Assembly (NCBI RefSeq): GCF_000023585.1
Contig: NC_012914.1
Location: forward strand, 4,308,001 to 4,372,000
Direction of reading: 5' to 3'
Length of the DNA: 64,000 bases
DNA from: Paenibacillus sp. JDR-2
GTDB lineage: Bacteria > Bacillota > Bacilli > Paenibacillales > Paenibacillaceae
The translations under genes were made by a program, and so were the position numbers. The number at the start of each line of letters is the position of its first letter. Position 1 is the first letter of the stretch. This document shows, piece by piece, positions 45,465-54,345 of the stretch. The notes below the pieces were generated by a model. The model searched no databases. It was not told the origin of the DNA and was given only the letters and a program-made list of their open reading frames with translations.

Positions 45465-46061
45465 TCAAAGCTCCAGCTGCAGCATTTCCGAACGAAGCAG
45501 CGCCAGCTTTTCCTTCGACTCGGCAATGGCTTCCTCGTTGTTCTCCTGGAGTGCGTCGTACAGCACCGTCAGCTCATAATCCAATTCATAGCGCAGCACC
45601 ACCGCGCGTTCTTCGGCACGCTTGGATTGGAATGCCTTAATCATTTCCTCTATAGTTACGAATGGCTTCTTTTGATAAATAATCCGATGTTCCATTCCGG
45701 ACACCTCCACAAGTCGTATTATTTCACCAAACATGATGTTCTCAATGACGATCTGACGATCTTTGATCCGCTTGACTATCGCATGTCCGCGTGTGTCATT
45801 AATAAGCTTTTCAAGCAACTCCGACAGCTTCTCGTCCTTAATGGTGTAATCCCCGACGATCTTGTAACGGTTCTTCATCCGCTGAAACCTTAACTTCACG
45901 AGCTTACGACCTGTTCGAATTGAAATGAGGAACTGCCCCTCCGTCTCGCTCCAATACAAGGAGTACCCTTCCTGAATGAGATCACGGATGAGGTTCTGGA
46001 TTTGCCGGCGGTCAAAACGCAGCTCCAAATTGCAATATTCGACTTCGTAGCTCTTATTCAC
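45465..46061 (-). CDS. Unrecognised conserved-looking protein, 198 residues
   Basis: Start placed at GTG 46061: AAAGGAGGG lies just before it, while an upstream extension has no site. The sequence is a mixture of beta-rich N-terminal half (NKSYEVEYCNLELRF, LISIRTGRKLVKLRF) and a helical, acidic C-terminal half (from about residue 135). It has no signal peptide or membrane segment. I recognise no family and see no adenylation or carrier motifs. Its own terminator follows. Confidence 0.78.
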   Translation of the reverse strand: MNKSYEVEYCNLELRFDRRQIQNLIRDLIQEGYSLYWSETEGQFLISIRTGRKLVKLRFQRMKNRYKIVGDYTIKDEKLSELLEKLINDTRGHAIVKRIKDRQIVIENIMFGEIIRLVEVSGMEHRIIYQKKPFVTIEEMIKAFQSKRAEERAVVLRYELDYELTVLYDALQENNEEAIAESKEKLALLRSEMLQLEL

Positions 46062-46188
46062 GGCAATCCCTCCTTTCAAACAGTTGACGAAATAGTCTGA
46101 CAATTTGTTCTTACTTCTATCTTATACTCCATCTTATGATCTGGCAACTTGGATTATTGACTAATTTTAAAGGATTGGCCGTCCAAAT

Positions 46189-46236
46189 CGAAAAAAGGGC
46201 AGTCAAGCCGTCCAAATCGGATGCCTGACCGCCTCG
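46189..46236 (-). terminator. Terminator of proS
   Basis: GGCGGTCAGGC pairs with GCTTGACTGCC (with G-T pairs), followed by CTTTTTTC on the minus strand. Confidence 0.75.
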
Positions 46237-46246
46237 CAAAAGCTTA

Positions 46247-47962
46247 TTAAGAACGGAAATAGCCTGTAACAAGCCCCAACGCTTCCTCGGTTGTTGCCTG
46301 CAAGACTTCTCCTTCATTCCTGTACTTGAGCTCTACAACTCCGTCAGCCGCTTGTCTTCCGACAACGATTCGAACCGGAATGCCGATTAGATCGGAATCC
46401 TTAAACTTCACGCCCGGGCGTTCGTCGCGGTCATCCAGCAGCACTTCAAAGCCGGCAGACATAAGCTCGCGGTACAGCTTGCCGGCAACATCCATTTGCT
46501 GCCCGTCCTTGGCCGATACAGGCACGACATGAACTTGATAAGGCGCAAGCTCAAGCGGCCAGCGAATCCCCTGCTCATCATGATGCTGTTCTACAACCGC
46601 AGACATAACGCGCGATATCCCGATCCCGTAGCACCCCATAATGATTGGCTTCTCCGATCCCGTGGCGTCAAGATAATTAGCCTGCATGACTTCGCTGTAC
46701 TTGGTCCCAAGCTTGAATACTTGTCCAACTTCAATTCCCCGGAACATCCGGAGCTTCCCTTCCGCGCAATTCGGACAACCATCCCCAAGTACGGCATTGC
46801 GCACGTCTCTTAGCCGGGCAGCCACAAAATGCGCACCGGGACGAACATGCTTCCAGTGGTAATCCGTTTCGTTCGCGCCTGCAATGGCGGAATCTAGACC
46901 CGCTGCGGAGTAATCGACGATAACCGGAATGCTTAATCCGATTGGTCCGGCAAAGCCAACCGCTGCGCCAGTCAATCTCTCGGTCGTCTCCTGATCGGCA
47001 AGCTCCAGCTTATCCGCCTGCAGCAAGCCTGCGAGCTTGATTTCGTTGACTTCATGATCGCCGCGGACGATTACCGCAACAGGTTTGCCGTCGGCAAGGA
47101 AAAGCAGCGTCTTCAAAATCCGATCCGCAGATACGTCCAGCGCCTGAACAAGCTCATCGATTTTTCTGACGTTCGGAGTGTGGATTTTCTCAAGCTCAGG
47201 GTAAGCTTCAGAGTCTCCTGTATTTATTTCCCCTTCAGGGATCCTGTACCCGGCTTTCTCGAGATTAGCCGCATACCGGCAGTGGTCGCAAGCTGCTATC
47301 GTATCTTCGCCGATATCGGCAAGCGCCATAAATTCATGGGTGCCGCCTTCTCCGCCTATCGTCCCCGCATCCGCTTCCACCGGACGGAAATGCAGCCCGC
47401 AACGGGAGAATATACGGTGATAGGCGTCATACATCCTTTGATAGCTTTCATTAAGTCCTTCCCAGTCGGCATCGAAGGAGTAGGCGTCTTTCATCATGAA
47501 TTCCCTGCCGCGAAGCAAGCCGTAACGCGGTCTCTTCTCATCCCGGAATTTGGTCTGGATCTGATAGAGCGTAACCGGCAGCTGCCGGTAAGAGTTCACT
47601 TCCCCGCGCACCAGATCCGTTATGACTTCCTCGTGGGTTGGACCAAGCGCGAATTCGCGGTCATGCCTATCCTTCAGCCGCACCAGCTCGGGACCGTATT
47701 TCTCGTAGCGGCCGGACTGCCGCCATAGATCGGCGGGCTGCATCGCGGGCATAAACACTTCCTGGCAGCCGGCATTGTCCATCTCCTCCCGTATAATCTT
47801 CTCCAGCTTGCGCAGTACCAGGCGGCCCGCCGGCAAATACGTATAAATTCCGGCAGCAAGCTGCCTGATCAAGCCTGCGCGCAGCATCAGCTGGTGGCTG
47901 ACCGCTTCCGCTTCGGAAGGCGCTTCCCGCAAGGTTGGCAATAATAGTTGACTTTGACGCAT
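46247..47962 (-). CDS. proS: Prolyl-tRNA synthetase
   Basis: 571 residues, the bacterial type with an inserted editing domain. Class II motif 2 (RPRYGLLRGREFMMKDAYSFD region) and motif 3 (GCYGIGISRVMSA) flank the editing insert (about 225-385, LKTLLFLADGKPVAVIVRG). It charges tRNA-Pro. A T-box leader precedes the gene, so expression should rise when uncharged tRNA-Pro accumulates. ATG follows GGAGTGAGG. Confidence 0.96.
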   Translation of the reverse strand: MRQSQLLLPTLREAPSEAEAVSHQLMLRAGLIRQLAAGIYTYLPAGRLVLRKLEKIIREEMDNAGCQEVFMPAMQPADLWRQSGRYEKYGPELVRLKDRHDREFALGPTHEEVITDLVRGEVNSYRQLPVTLYQIQTKFRDEKRPRYGLLRGREFMMKDAYSFDADWEGLNESYQRMYDAYHRIFSRCGLHFRPVEADAGTIGGEGGTHEFMALADIGEDTIAACDHCRYAANLEKAGYRIPEGEINTGDSEAYPELEKIHTPNVRKIDELVQALDVSADRILKTLLFLADGKPVAVIVRGDHEVNEIKLAGLLQADKLELADQETTERLTGAAVGFAGPIGLSIPVIVDYSAAGLDSAIAGANETDYHWKHVRPGAHFVAARLRDVRNAVLGDGCPNCAEGKLRMFRGIEVGQVFKLGTKYSEVMQANYLDATGSEKPIIMGCYGIGISRVMSAVVEQHHDEQGIRWPLELAPYQVHVVPVSAKDGQQMDVAGKLYRELMSAGFEVLLDDRDERPGVKFKDSDLIGIPVRIVVGRQAADGVVELKYRNEGEVLQATTEEALGLVTGYFRS

Positions 47963-47984
47963 AGTTCCTCACTCCTGACGGTTG

Positions 47985-48253
47985 ATGGAAAAACAAAAAG
48001 AGCACATTCGCAAGGGACGAATGTGCTCGTGGTACCACCCTTTGTTAGCCGGGGCAGCAACGCTGCCGGCTCTCTAATGGGTAACGGGATTCTCATCCCG
48101 GCAAAGACCGATTAGGAATCGGCAGCCTTTGCAGCTCACAAGGCAGGATGAGTCTAAAGCGTTCATGGAAGCCTTGCAGCCGCGGGCTTCCTCTCTGAAA
48201 TGAACAATCGCTTAACGCTCGACCTTGATCAAAGCTGTTGGAATATTTAGATA
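47985..48253 (-). ncRNA. T-box riboswitch of proS
   Basis: The minus-strand leader contains the T-box core AAAGGGTGGTACCACG and then a terminator stem GAGCACATTCG/CGAATGTGCTC with a T run. The bulge TGGT should pair with an ACCA tRNA end, consistent with the A discriminator of tRNA-Pro. Further helices are GCCGGCAGC/GCTGCCCCGGC and CGGGAT/ATCCCG. A CCT codon in the 3' strand of stem I (TCATCCTG) is the likeliest specifier, but was not proved by folding. Confidence 0.93.
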
Positions 48254-48282
48254 AATTTACAACAAGTGTTCTTCCGCGTCAA
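48254..48282 (-). promoter_or_regulatory. Sigma-A promoter of the proS T-box transcript
   Basis: Minus-strand TTGACG (-35), 17 bp, TAAATT (-10), directly upstream of the first T-box helix. Confidence 0.6.
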
Positions 48283-48314
48283 GATGGTCCGTGATGCGCG
48301 AATAGGAACAAATG

Positions 48315-48323
48315 TGCTATAAT
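48315..48323 (+). promoter_or_regulatory. Extended -10 promoter of yktB
   Basis: TGCTATAAT with a perfect TATAAT, 43 bases before the ATG; no good -35. Confidence 0.6.
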
Positions 48324-48366
48324 CAAGCTTAATTATCGACTTTCATGACAAGGAGAGATCAAATAG

Positions 48367-49014
48367 ATGACTACTACACCAACAACGAGCGCCTTTACGG
48401 GCTTTGAGCAAATGGATTTTGACACGTTTCTGATCGAAGGGCTGGAGCAGCGCATGGCTGCCATTGAGGAACGGATTCGTCCGAAATTCCGCTATCTGGG
48501 CGAAAAGCTTGCCGGCGACATTGCGGTGCAGGCCGGCGACGAAATGTTCTTGCATATCGCCAAGCATGCCCGCCGGACCGTAAATCCGCCAAAGGATACC
48601 TGGCTTGCCATCTGCAACAACAAACGCGGCTACAAAGCGCATCCGCATTTCCAGCTTGGCTTGTTCGACGACCACCTGTTCCTGTGGTTTGCCCTTATTT
48701 ACGAGGCGCCTAATAAGTCCAAAATTGCTTCTATCTATCTGGACCATCTGGATGAAGTCATCGCGGCTGTTCCTTCGGATTACGCGCTTTCGCTTGACCA
48801 TATGAAGAAGGAGTCCAAGTCCGTAAGCGAAATGAACAAGCAGGACTGGATCAACGCCCTCACCCGGCTTCGCGACGTGCAAAAAGCCGAGCTGCTGATC
48901 GGCCGCCATCTTCCCGCCGGCGACCCGCTTCTTCACGATGGGGATGCGCTGTACAAGCTTGCTCAGGATACCTATGAAACGTTGATGCCTTTGTATCGTT
49001 TGGCTGCACAATAA
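48367..49014 (+). CDS. yktB: YktB family protein (DUF1054/UPF0637)
   Basis: 215 residues, the size of B. subtilis YktB (about 212). Family blocks include FTGFEQMDFDTFLI, KDTWLAICNNKRGYKAHPHFQLG, WFALIYEAPNKS and a C-terminal YKLAQDTYETLMPLY. The role is unknown. AAGGAGAG precedes the ATG. A copy of the dispersed repeat follows directly after the stop. Confidence 0.92.
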   Translation: MTTTPTTSAFTGFEQMDFDTFLIEGLEQRMAAIEERIRPKFRYLGEKLAGDIAVQAGDEMFLHIAKHARRTVNPPKDTWLAICNNKRGYKAHPHFQLGLFDDHLFLWFALIYEAPNKSKIASIYLDHLDEVIAAVPSDYALSLDHMKKESKSVSEMNKQDWINALTRLRDVQKAELLIGRHLPAGDPLLHDGDALYKLAQDTYETLMPLYRLAAQ

Positions 49015-49035
49015 TTTTAGGTTAAAGGCAGGCTG

Positions 49036-49157
49036 CGCATTCGAATGTTCTTCCGATCGCCATTGCTCGTGGATTCCTTCGATTAGATTGAACAAGGTTA
49101 GAATCCACTCACAAAAGCTGACGCTACGCTTCTCCAGAATCATTCGAATTGCTTCGA
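49036..49157. repeat. Structured ~120-bp dispersed repeat, copy B
   Basis: Shares with copy A (29708-29829) the termini GCATTCGA and ATCATTCGAA and the blocks GTTCTTCC, TTGCTCG, ATTCCTT and CTGACGC. Its inner arms GTGGATTC and GAATCCAC differ from copy A but still pair, suggesting that the hairpin itself is conserved. It sits between the yktB stop and the convergent RND-pump terminator. Confidence 0.8.
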
Positions 49158-49213
49158 CCGCAATTAACCAAATTACTAAGCAGAAAAAACGATACAAAAG
49201 CTGGGAGAAGAAC

Positions 49214-49251
49214 AAAAGCTGTGCGGAATGAACTCCGCACAGCTATTTTTG
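49214..49251. terminator. Bidirectional terminator between yktB and the RND pump
   Basis: AAAAGCTGTGCGGA pairs with TCCGCACAGCT, followed by ATTTTTG. Confidence 0.92.
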
Positions 49252-49265
49252 TTGAACCTTTTTTG

Positions 49266-52200
49266 TTAGACCGCTGTAACCGTTTTGGCAGCTTGTGCTT
49301 TAGCACGGCGCTGCTTGCGGGAAGCGCGGAAGAACAGCAATTCGTACATGCAAGGAACAACGATCAGCGTCAGAAGCGTCGCCGCGGCCAGACCGCCGAT
49401 TACGACGATCGCTAGGCTCTGCGAAACGATACTGCCCGATTCGCTCGACCCGAATACGAGAGGCAGCATAGCGCTAATCGTGGCAACAGCCGTCATAATG
49501 ATTGGACGCATCCGGGTTGTTGCGGCTTCAACCAGCGCATCGCGGATCGACATCGTTTCTTCGTTTTGCTTCACGCGGTCGATCAGAACGATTGCATTCG
49601 TCACAACGATGCCTATCAGCATCAATGCGCCAAACATTGCCGTAAAGTCAGGCGTAACACCGGAGATCAACAGACCTACCACTGCGCCGATCGCCGCAAG
49701 CGGCAGGGAGAACATAATGGCGAGCGGAGCACGCAAAGTCTTGAAGGTAAGCACCATAATCAAGTACACGATGCCGATTGAGATCAGCGCGGTCATGCCA
49801 ATGTCCGCAAAATCGCTCGACTGGTCTGCCGATGCGCCGCCAACCTTCAGTTCAACCCCATCCGGGAGATTCAGCTTATCTGCCGCTTTTTTAATATCCG
49901 TACCTACAACCGAGAGCTTCTGCGGATCTGCATCAGCCGTAATCCGAACATAAACCTTGCCTTCTTTGTGGTAATACAAGCTTGGTTCTTCCGTACGTAC
50001 CAGCTTCGCCACGCTTGACACCGGAACCACGCCGGATTCCGTTGCAATTGTCAGATCCTTAAGCGCCGCTTCGGTATCCGGATTAACAACCGGCTGCACG
50101 ACGACAGATGTGTCGCGTCCGTCTACCTTGATGCTGCCTACCGGTACCGGATTCAGAATGCTTTGCAGCTGCATCGAAATTTCCTGGCCTTTTGCTTTTT
50201 CCGGGTCCACCTGGAACGTATAGACCGGCTTTTTCTCTTCCTGGTTGCTTTGTACTTTGAGCACGCCTTTAATCGGTTTGATTGCGGCAATCAGTTGATC
50301 CGCTGTTTGAGTCAGCTTCTCCGGATCGTCGCCCGTGACGTCAACGAAGACTTGCGAACCTCCGCCGCCCATCATCAGATCCGTTGCATTTACGGACAGC
50401 TCGGCATCGCTGAAGTTCGTTTTTTGCTTCTTCACTTCCTCCATGAATACCTCGGCGTCTACGCCTTTTTTCAGATCAACCATATACGTAACAAGCGTCG
50501 GCGAGGATACCGAACCGTATTGCGCATTTTCAGAGCTGTTGCCCAGCTGCATAATGACCCATTCAACGTTCTTGTCGTCCTTCAGGAAGTTCTCCAGCTG
50601 CGCGCCGCCCTGCTCAACCTTCTCGGAAGGCGTATCGCTCGGATACTGCAGGGAAATGTTCAGGTTCTCCGCACTGGAGGAATCAAGCGCACCCTTCGGC
50701 ATCATCGCGTAAGAGGCAATAGAGCCTAAGAACAGAATTAAGGCGATAAGCAGCGTTACCCATTTGTGCTGCAGATTCCAACGGATAAACGATGCGAATT
50801 TCTCCGAGCCTTTATGCGGCTTTTCCTTCGTTCCGCGAAGCAGAATCGCGCTAAGCAGCGGCACGACCGTTAAAGCAACCAGCAGCGAGGACAAGAGAGA
50901 ATACGCTACAGTTAACGCGAATGGCAGCAGGAAAGCCTGAAGAGAGCCTCGGAGCAGCCCCATTGGCAGGAATACCGCTACGGTAACCAGTGTCGAAGAG
51001 GTAATCGCTGTTGCGACTTCTTTTGTTGCATCGGTAATAACGGTAACCGAGAACGGCTCCTTTTGCAGCCTGCGGTAGATGTTCTCGATAACAACGATAC
51101 TGTCGTCAACGAGACGCCCGACCGCTACAGCCACACCGCCAAGCGTTATGATATTAAGGGTTACGCCGGACAGATCAAGCAGGTACAGCGTGATGCCAAG
51201 CGACAACGGAATGGACACGATCGTAACCAGCGTTGCGCGCAAATTACGCATGAAGAGCAGAATGATAATCGTTGCAAACAATGCACCCATCAGCACTTCG
51301 CGAAGCATGCTGTTTACCGAGTGAGTAACCGATTCGGCCGTACTGAGCAGAACAACCGCTTCAACGCCTTTTACATCCTTGTTCAAATGTTCAACCGTTT
51401 TCTCAACGTTTTTGCCCGTTGTTACGGCGTTTGCATTCGCAGACTTCGATACGGTGAACAAAATCGCGTCCTTGCCGTTCATCCGGCTGATGCTCTCTTG
51501 TTCTTTCGCTTGCTCGACCGTTGCAACTTCAGACAGCTTCACGCCAGGGGCAACCGGAAGATCGCGAAGCGTATCGATGCTTGTTACCTCGTCATAAACA
51601 TTAATGTTGCCGGCAGCGCCGTCTACATTGCGTTCGCCGATCGAAGCGGATACGCCGCGTCCTTGCAGCACGCTTAGCAGGGATTGAACCGGAAGTCCTT
51701 TTTGCGCCAGCTTATCCGTATCGGGAGTAATGTGGATCGATGGCGTCGACTTGCCGTTTACGCTGATCTGACCCGCTCCTTCGGATTTTTGCAATTCCGT
51801 ATTGACCAGCTTGATCTTCGCGTCCTTCTCCTGCTCGCTAAGACCTTCGTCAAACGTAACAACGATCCAGGAGATCGGAATCATCGACGTATTAAACTGG
51901 ACAACAAAAGGCTTCATGACGCCTTGCGGAAGCTGGACCTGATCTACCGAACGTTCGATTTCGGCTTTTGCTTCCTTCATATTCGTATTGGAATCGAAAT
52001 TTACGTTAACCTGGGCGTAACCGTTCCCCGAAGTCGAGAACATATCGGTCTTGCCTTTCGTGAACATAACCGCTTCTTCGAGCGGGCTCGTCACTTGCTG
52101 CTCCATCGATTTGGCGTCCATGCCAGGCCCGATTACGGTCACCATGACTTGCGGGTTATCCGCTTCCGGCAGGAACTCCATTGGCAGCTTCAAATAACTG

Positions 52201-52283
52201 ATGACCCCAACCGTCAATGCCATAACGACGATCAGGATAACGGCCGCCTTATTACGGAACGACCATTCGGTTAACTTATTCAT
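49266..52283 (-). CDS. RND-family efflux transporter (AcrB/SwrC-like)
   Basis: 1005 residues with twelve membrane helices and two large extracytoplasmic loops. The proton relay Asp pair is visible in GRLVDDSIVVIENI. It resembles B. subtilis SwrC (YerP), which exports surfactin-type compounds and other amphiphiles. No membrane-fusion protein or outer-membrane partner is encoded nearby, as usual in Gram-positives. It diverges from an ABC-TetR operon, and its promoter (52341-52368) lies about 60 bases away from the start. Confidence 0.95.
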   Translation of the reverse strand: MNKLTEWSFRNKAAVILIVVMALTVGVISYLKLPMEFLPEADNPQVMVTVIGPGMDAKSMEQQVTSPLEEAVMFTKGKTDMFSTSGNGYAQVNVNFDSNTNMKEAKAEIERSVDQVQLPQGVMKPFVVQFNTSMIPISWIVVTFDEGLSEQEKDAKIKLVNTELQKSEGAGQISVNGKSTPSIHITPDTDKLAQKGLPVQSLLSVLQGRGVSASIGERNVDGAAGNINVYDEVTSIDTLRDLPVAPGVKLSEVATVEQAKEQESISRMNGKDAILFTVSKSANANAVTTGKNVEKTVEHLNKDVKGVEAVVLLSTAESVTHSVNSMLREVLMGALFATIIILLFMRNLRATLVTIVSIPLSLGITLYLLDLSGVTLNIITLGGVAVAVGRLVDDSIVVIENIYRRLQKEPFSVTVITDATKEVATAITSSTLVTVAVFLPMGLLRGSLQAFLLPFALTVAYSLLSSLLVALTVVPLLSAILLRGTKEKPHKGSEKFASFIRWNLQHKWVTLLIALILFLGSIASYAMMPKGALDSSSAENLNISLQYPSDTPSEKVEQGGAQLENFLKDDKNVEWVIMQLGNSSENAQYGSVSSPTLVTYMVDLKKGVDAEVFMEEVKKQKTNFSDAELSVNATDLMMGGGGSQVFVDVTGDDPEKLTQTADQLIAAIKPIKGVLKVQSNQEEKKPVYTFQVDPEKAKGQEISMQLQSILNPVPVGSIKVDGRDTSVVVQPVVNPDTEAALKDLTIATESGVVPVSSVAKLVRTEEPSLYYHKEGKVYVRITADADPQKLSVVGTDIKKAADKLNLPDGVELKVGGASADQSSDFADIGMTALISIGIVYLIMVLTFKTLRAPLAIMFSLPLAAIGAVVGLLISGVTPDFTAMFGALMLIGIVVTNAIVLIDRVKQNEETMSIRDALVEAATTRMRPIIMTAVATISAMLPLVFGSSESGSIVSQSLAIVVIGGLAAATLLTLIVVPCMYELLFFRASRKQRRAKAQAAKTVTAV

Positions 52284-52340
52284 TACAACTACTCCTTCTC
52301 CCTATTCGGATTTCTCTTTTATGTGTTTTTGACATTTCTA

Positions 52341-52368
52341 AGCATACCTGCATTGAAAATAATGTAAA
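52341..52368 (-). promoter_or_regulatory. Sigma-A promoter of the RND pump
   Basis: Minus-strand TTTACA (-35), 16 bp, TATGCT (-10), about 58 bases upstream of the ATG. Confidence 0.6.
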
Positions 52369-52436
52369 AACGTCTCTAGACGGTATTTTACTCTCGCCCC
52401 GGGTCGGAGCGCTTCTACGACTTAGGTCTAGTATAA

Positions 52437-52458
52437 AAAGTGAGCAAGTACTCACTTT
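52437..52458. promoter_or_regulatory. Palindromic operator 1 upstream of the ABC-TetR operon
   Basis: AAAGTGAG, six bases, CTCACTTT: perfect 8-bp arms. It overlaps the first bases of the -35 element of the ABC operon promoter. Probably bound by the TetR regulator encoded at the operon end. Confidence 0.8.
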
Positions 52459-52484
52459 ACAGTTAAGCAGACCGCATCTATACT
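52456..52484 (+). promoter_or_regulatory. Sigma-A promoter of the ABC-TetR operon
   Basis: TTTACA (-35), 17 bp, TATACT (-10); transcription should start near 52491, inside operator 2. Confidence 0.8.
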
Positions 52485-52485
52485 A

Positions 52486-52507
52486 AAAATGAGTATTCAC
52501 TCACTTT
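52486..52507. promoter_or_regulatory. Palindromic operator 2 upstream of the ABC-TetR operon
   Basis: AAAATGAG, six bases, CTCACTTT: same architecture as operator 1 with one arm mismatch, 49 bases downstream of it and covering the transcription start. Confidence 0.78.
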
Positions 52508-52527
52508 TAATCAAAGAGGTGTTTCTA

Positions 52528-53274
52528 TTGACGAAATCAGCGGAAAAGCCTGCTATTGCCGTCTCACGAATCGTGAGAAAGTTCGGGGATCGAAAGGTAT
52601 TGGATGATATTACGCTCACCGTTCCACGCGGGGAGCTGTTCGGACTTCTTGGTCCGTCAGGCTCCGGGAAAACAACGCTTATCAAGCTCATAACCGGCAT
52701 TGACCTCGCCGACGCCGGACAGGTCGAATTGTTCGGAGAGCCGATGCCCCAGCTCAAGATGCTTCAGACCTTCGGCTATATGGCGCAGTCCGATGCTCTC
52801 TATCAGGAGCTGACCGGCAAAGAAAACATGGCCTTTTACGGCTCCCTCTACGGGCTTTCCGGCAAAGCTCTCGCTTCCCGGATCCAATCCGCTGCCGCGT
52901 TGGTGAATTTAACCGAACATCTGGATAAAACGGTAACCGCTTATTCCGGCGGCATGAAACGCCGCTTGTCTCTTGCCATTGCTCTGCTGCATGAGCCTCA
53001 GCTTCTAGTGCTAGACGAACCGACGGTTGGTATCGATCCCGTTCTCCGTCAAGCGATCTGGAATGAGCTGCGTGCCCTGACGCAGCAAGGCGTAACGATT
53101 ATCGTCACCACTCACGTAATGGACGAAGCCGAGAAATGCGACCGCTTGGGACTCATCCGCGACGGTAAATTAATTGCGCTGGACACTCCCGAAGCTATTA
53201 TCAAGCAAGCAGGAGTCCATACGATCGAAGAAGCGTTTATCACCCTTGGAAGCCGGAAGGAGGAACAAGCATGA
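52528..53274 (+). CDS. ABC transporter ATP-binding protein (multidrug/ABC-2 type)
   Basis: 248 residues. Walker A GPSGSGKTT, the signature YSGGMKRRLSLA, Walker B LLVLDEPTVG and the H-loop THVMDEAEKCDR are intact. The TTG start at 52528 follows AGAGGTG and comes after the promoter and operator; an ATG frame start at 52489 lies inside operator 2 and is unlikely. It overlaps the permease gene by four bases (ATGA). Substrate unknown; the similarity is to drug and polyketide exporters. Confidence 0.93.
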   Translation: MTKSAEKPAIAVSRIVRKFGDRKVLDDITLTVPRGELFGLLGPSGSGKTTLIKLITGIDLADAGQVELFGEPMPQLKMLQTFGYMAQSDALYQELTGKENMAFYGSLYGLSGKALASRIQSAAALVNLTEHLDKTVTAYSGGMKRRLSLAIALLHEPQLLVLDEPTVGIDPVLRQAIWNELRALTQQGVTIIVTTHVMDEAEKCDRLGLIRDGKLIALDTPEAIIKQAGVHTIEEAFITLGSRKEEQA

Positions 53275-54290
53275 GAATACGTGCGCTGGTCGTGCGCATT
53301 ATGCGCCAGTTCGTCAGAGACAAACGGACTTTGGCTTTGTTATTCCTCGCCCCTCTTCTCATTCTCGGCTTAACAAAGCTTGTATTCGACGGCCGAACCG
53401 TATCGCCCGAAATCGGATTGACCGGCCCGGCTGGCGCGTTTGCCGAGAAACTTGAAGAGCAGAATGCCAGCATTACCGTTTTTGATTCCGTTAGCGAGGC
53501 GGAAGAGGCCTTGAAGAACGGGAAGCTGGATGCACTCATTCAGATCAAAGAAGGCAAACCGGATATTACGCTGGAAGGCAGCGATCCTTCGGTAAGCCGC
53601 AGCACGCAGCTTGTCATGCAGAAAGCTCTGCAGAGCAATGTTCAGGAGCTTGCTCCTACGGTTCACTATCTGTACGGCGGGCCTGATATGGCCTCCTTCG
53701 ATTCATTTGGTCCCGTACTCATCGGCTTCTTTTCTTTCTTCTTTGTCTTCCTGCTCGCGGGAGTATCCTTCCTGCGCGAACGCACTAGCGGCACGTTGGA
53801 AAGACTGCTGGCGACACCAATCCGCAGATCCGAGATTGTACTGGGCTACCTAGCGGGGTTTGGCATTTTCACGCTGCTCCAGGCTTCCCTGATCGCTTGG
53901 TTCTCCGTTCAAGTGCTTGGCATGTCGATGGCCGGACACATCGTCAATATGCTGCTGATTAATCTGCTGCTGTCTCTAACGGCATTAACGCTTGGCACCT
54001 TGCTCTCCTCGTTTGCGAGCAGTGAATTCCAAATCATTCAGTTCATTCCGATCATTATCGTGCCTCAAGCATTCTTCTCCGGTTTATTTAATCTGGATGC
54101 CATGAATCCGATCTTGCAGAAGCTCAGCTACATCATGCCTCTGTACTACGGGGCGGATGCCATGCGGGGTATTATGATCCGCGGGGAAGGCATTGCCGAT
54201 ATCCAGCTCGATATTTACGTGCTAGCCGGCTTGTCGATCCTGTTCGCCCTTCTCAACGTTGCGGCATTAAAGAAGCACCGCCGGATGTAG
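53271..54290 (+). CDS. ABC-2 type transporter permease
   Basis: 339 residues. An N-terminal helix (about 18-40), a large extracytoplasmic segment (about 45-150) and five more helices form the ABC2_membrane layout with the segment VSFLRERTSGTLERLLATPIRR. Together with the preceding ATPase it forms a half-size exporter that would dimerise. AGGAGG precedes the ATG. Confidence 0.93.
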   Translation: MRIRALVVRIMRQFVRDKRTLALLFLAPLLILGLTKLVFDGRTVSPEIGLTGPAGAFAEKLEEQNASITVFDSVSEAEEALKNGKLDALIQIKEGKPDITLEGSDPSVSRSTQLVMQKALQSNVQELAPTVHYLYGGPDMASFDSFGPVLIGFFSFFFVFLLAGVSFLRERTSGTLERLLATPIRRSEIVLGYLAGFGIFTLLQASLIAWFSVQVLGMSMAGHIVNMLLINLLLSLTALTLGTLLSSFASSEFQIIQFIPIIIVPQAFFSGLFNLDAMNPILQKLSYIMPLYYGADAMRGIMIRGEGIADIQLDIYVLAGLSILFALLNVAALKKHRRM

Positions 54291-54305
54291 GCGTCTTGCT
54301 TTTTC

Positions 54306-54314
54306 TGCTATAAT
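54306..54314 (+). promoter_or_regulatory. Extended -10 promoter candidate in front of the TetR gene
   Basis: TGCTATAAT with a perfect TATAAT, 32 bases before the TetR start; it could allow the repressor to be made independently of the pump. Confidence 0.45.
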
Positions 54315-54345
54315 GACGGGAATGGTCAAAAAAGGAGTGTCAGGC

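Noticed and set aside
45465-46061. A non-ribosomal peptide synthetase fragment
   Set aside because: No adenylation, condensation or carrier motif is visible in the 198-residue protein.
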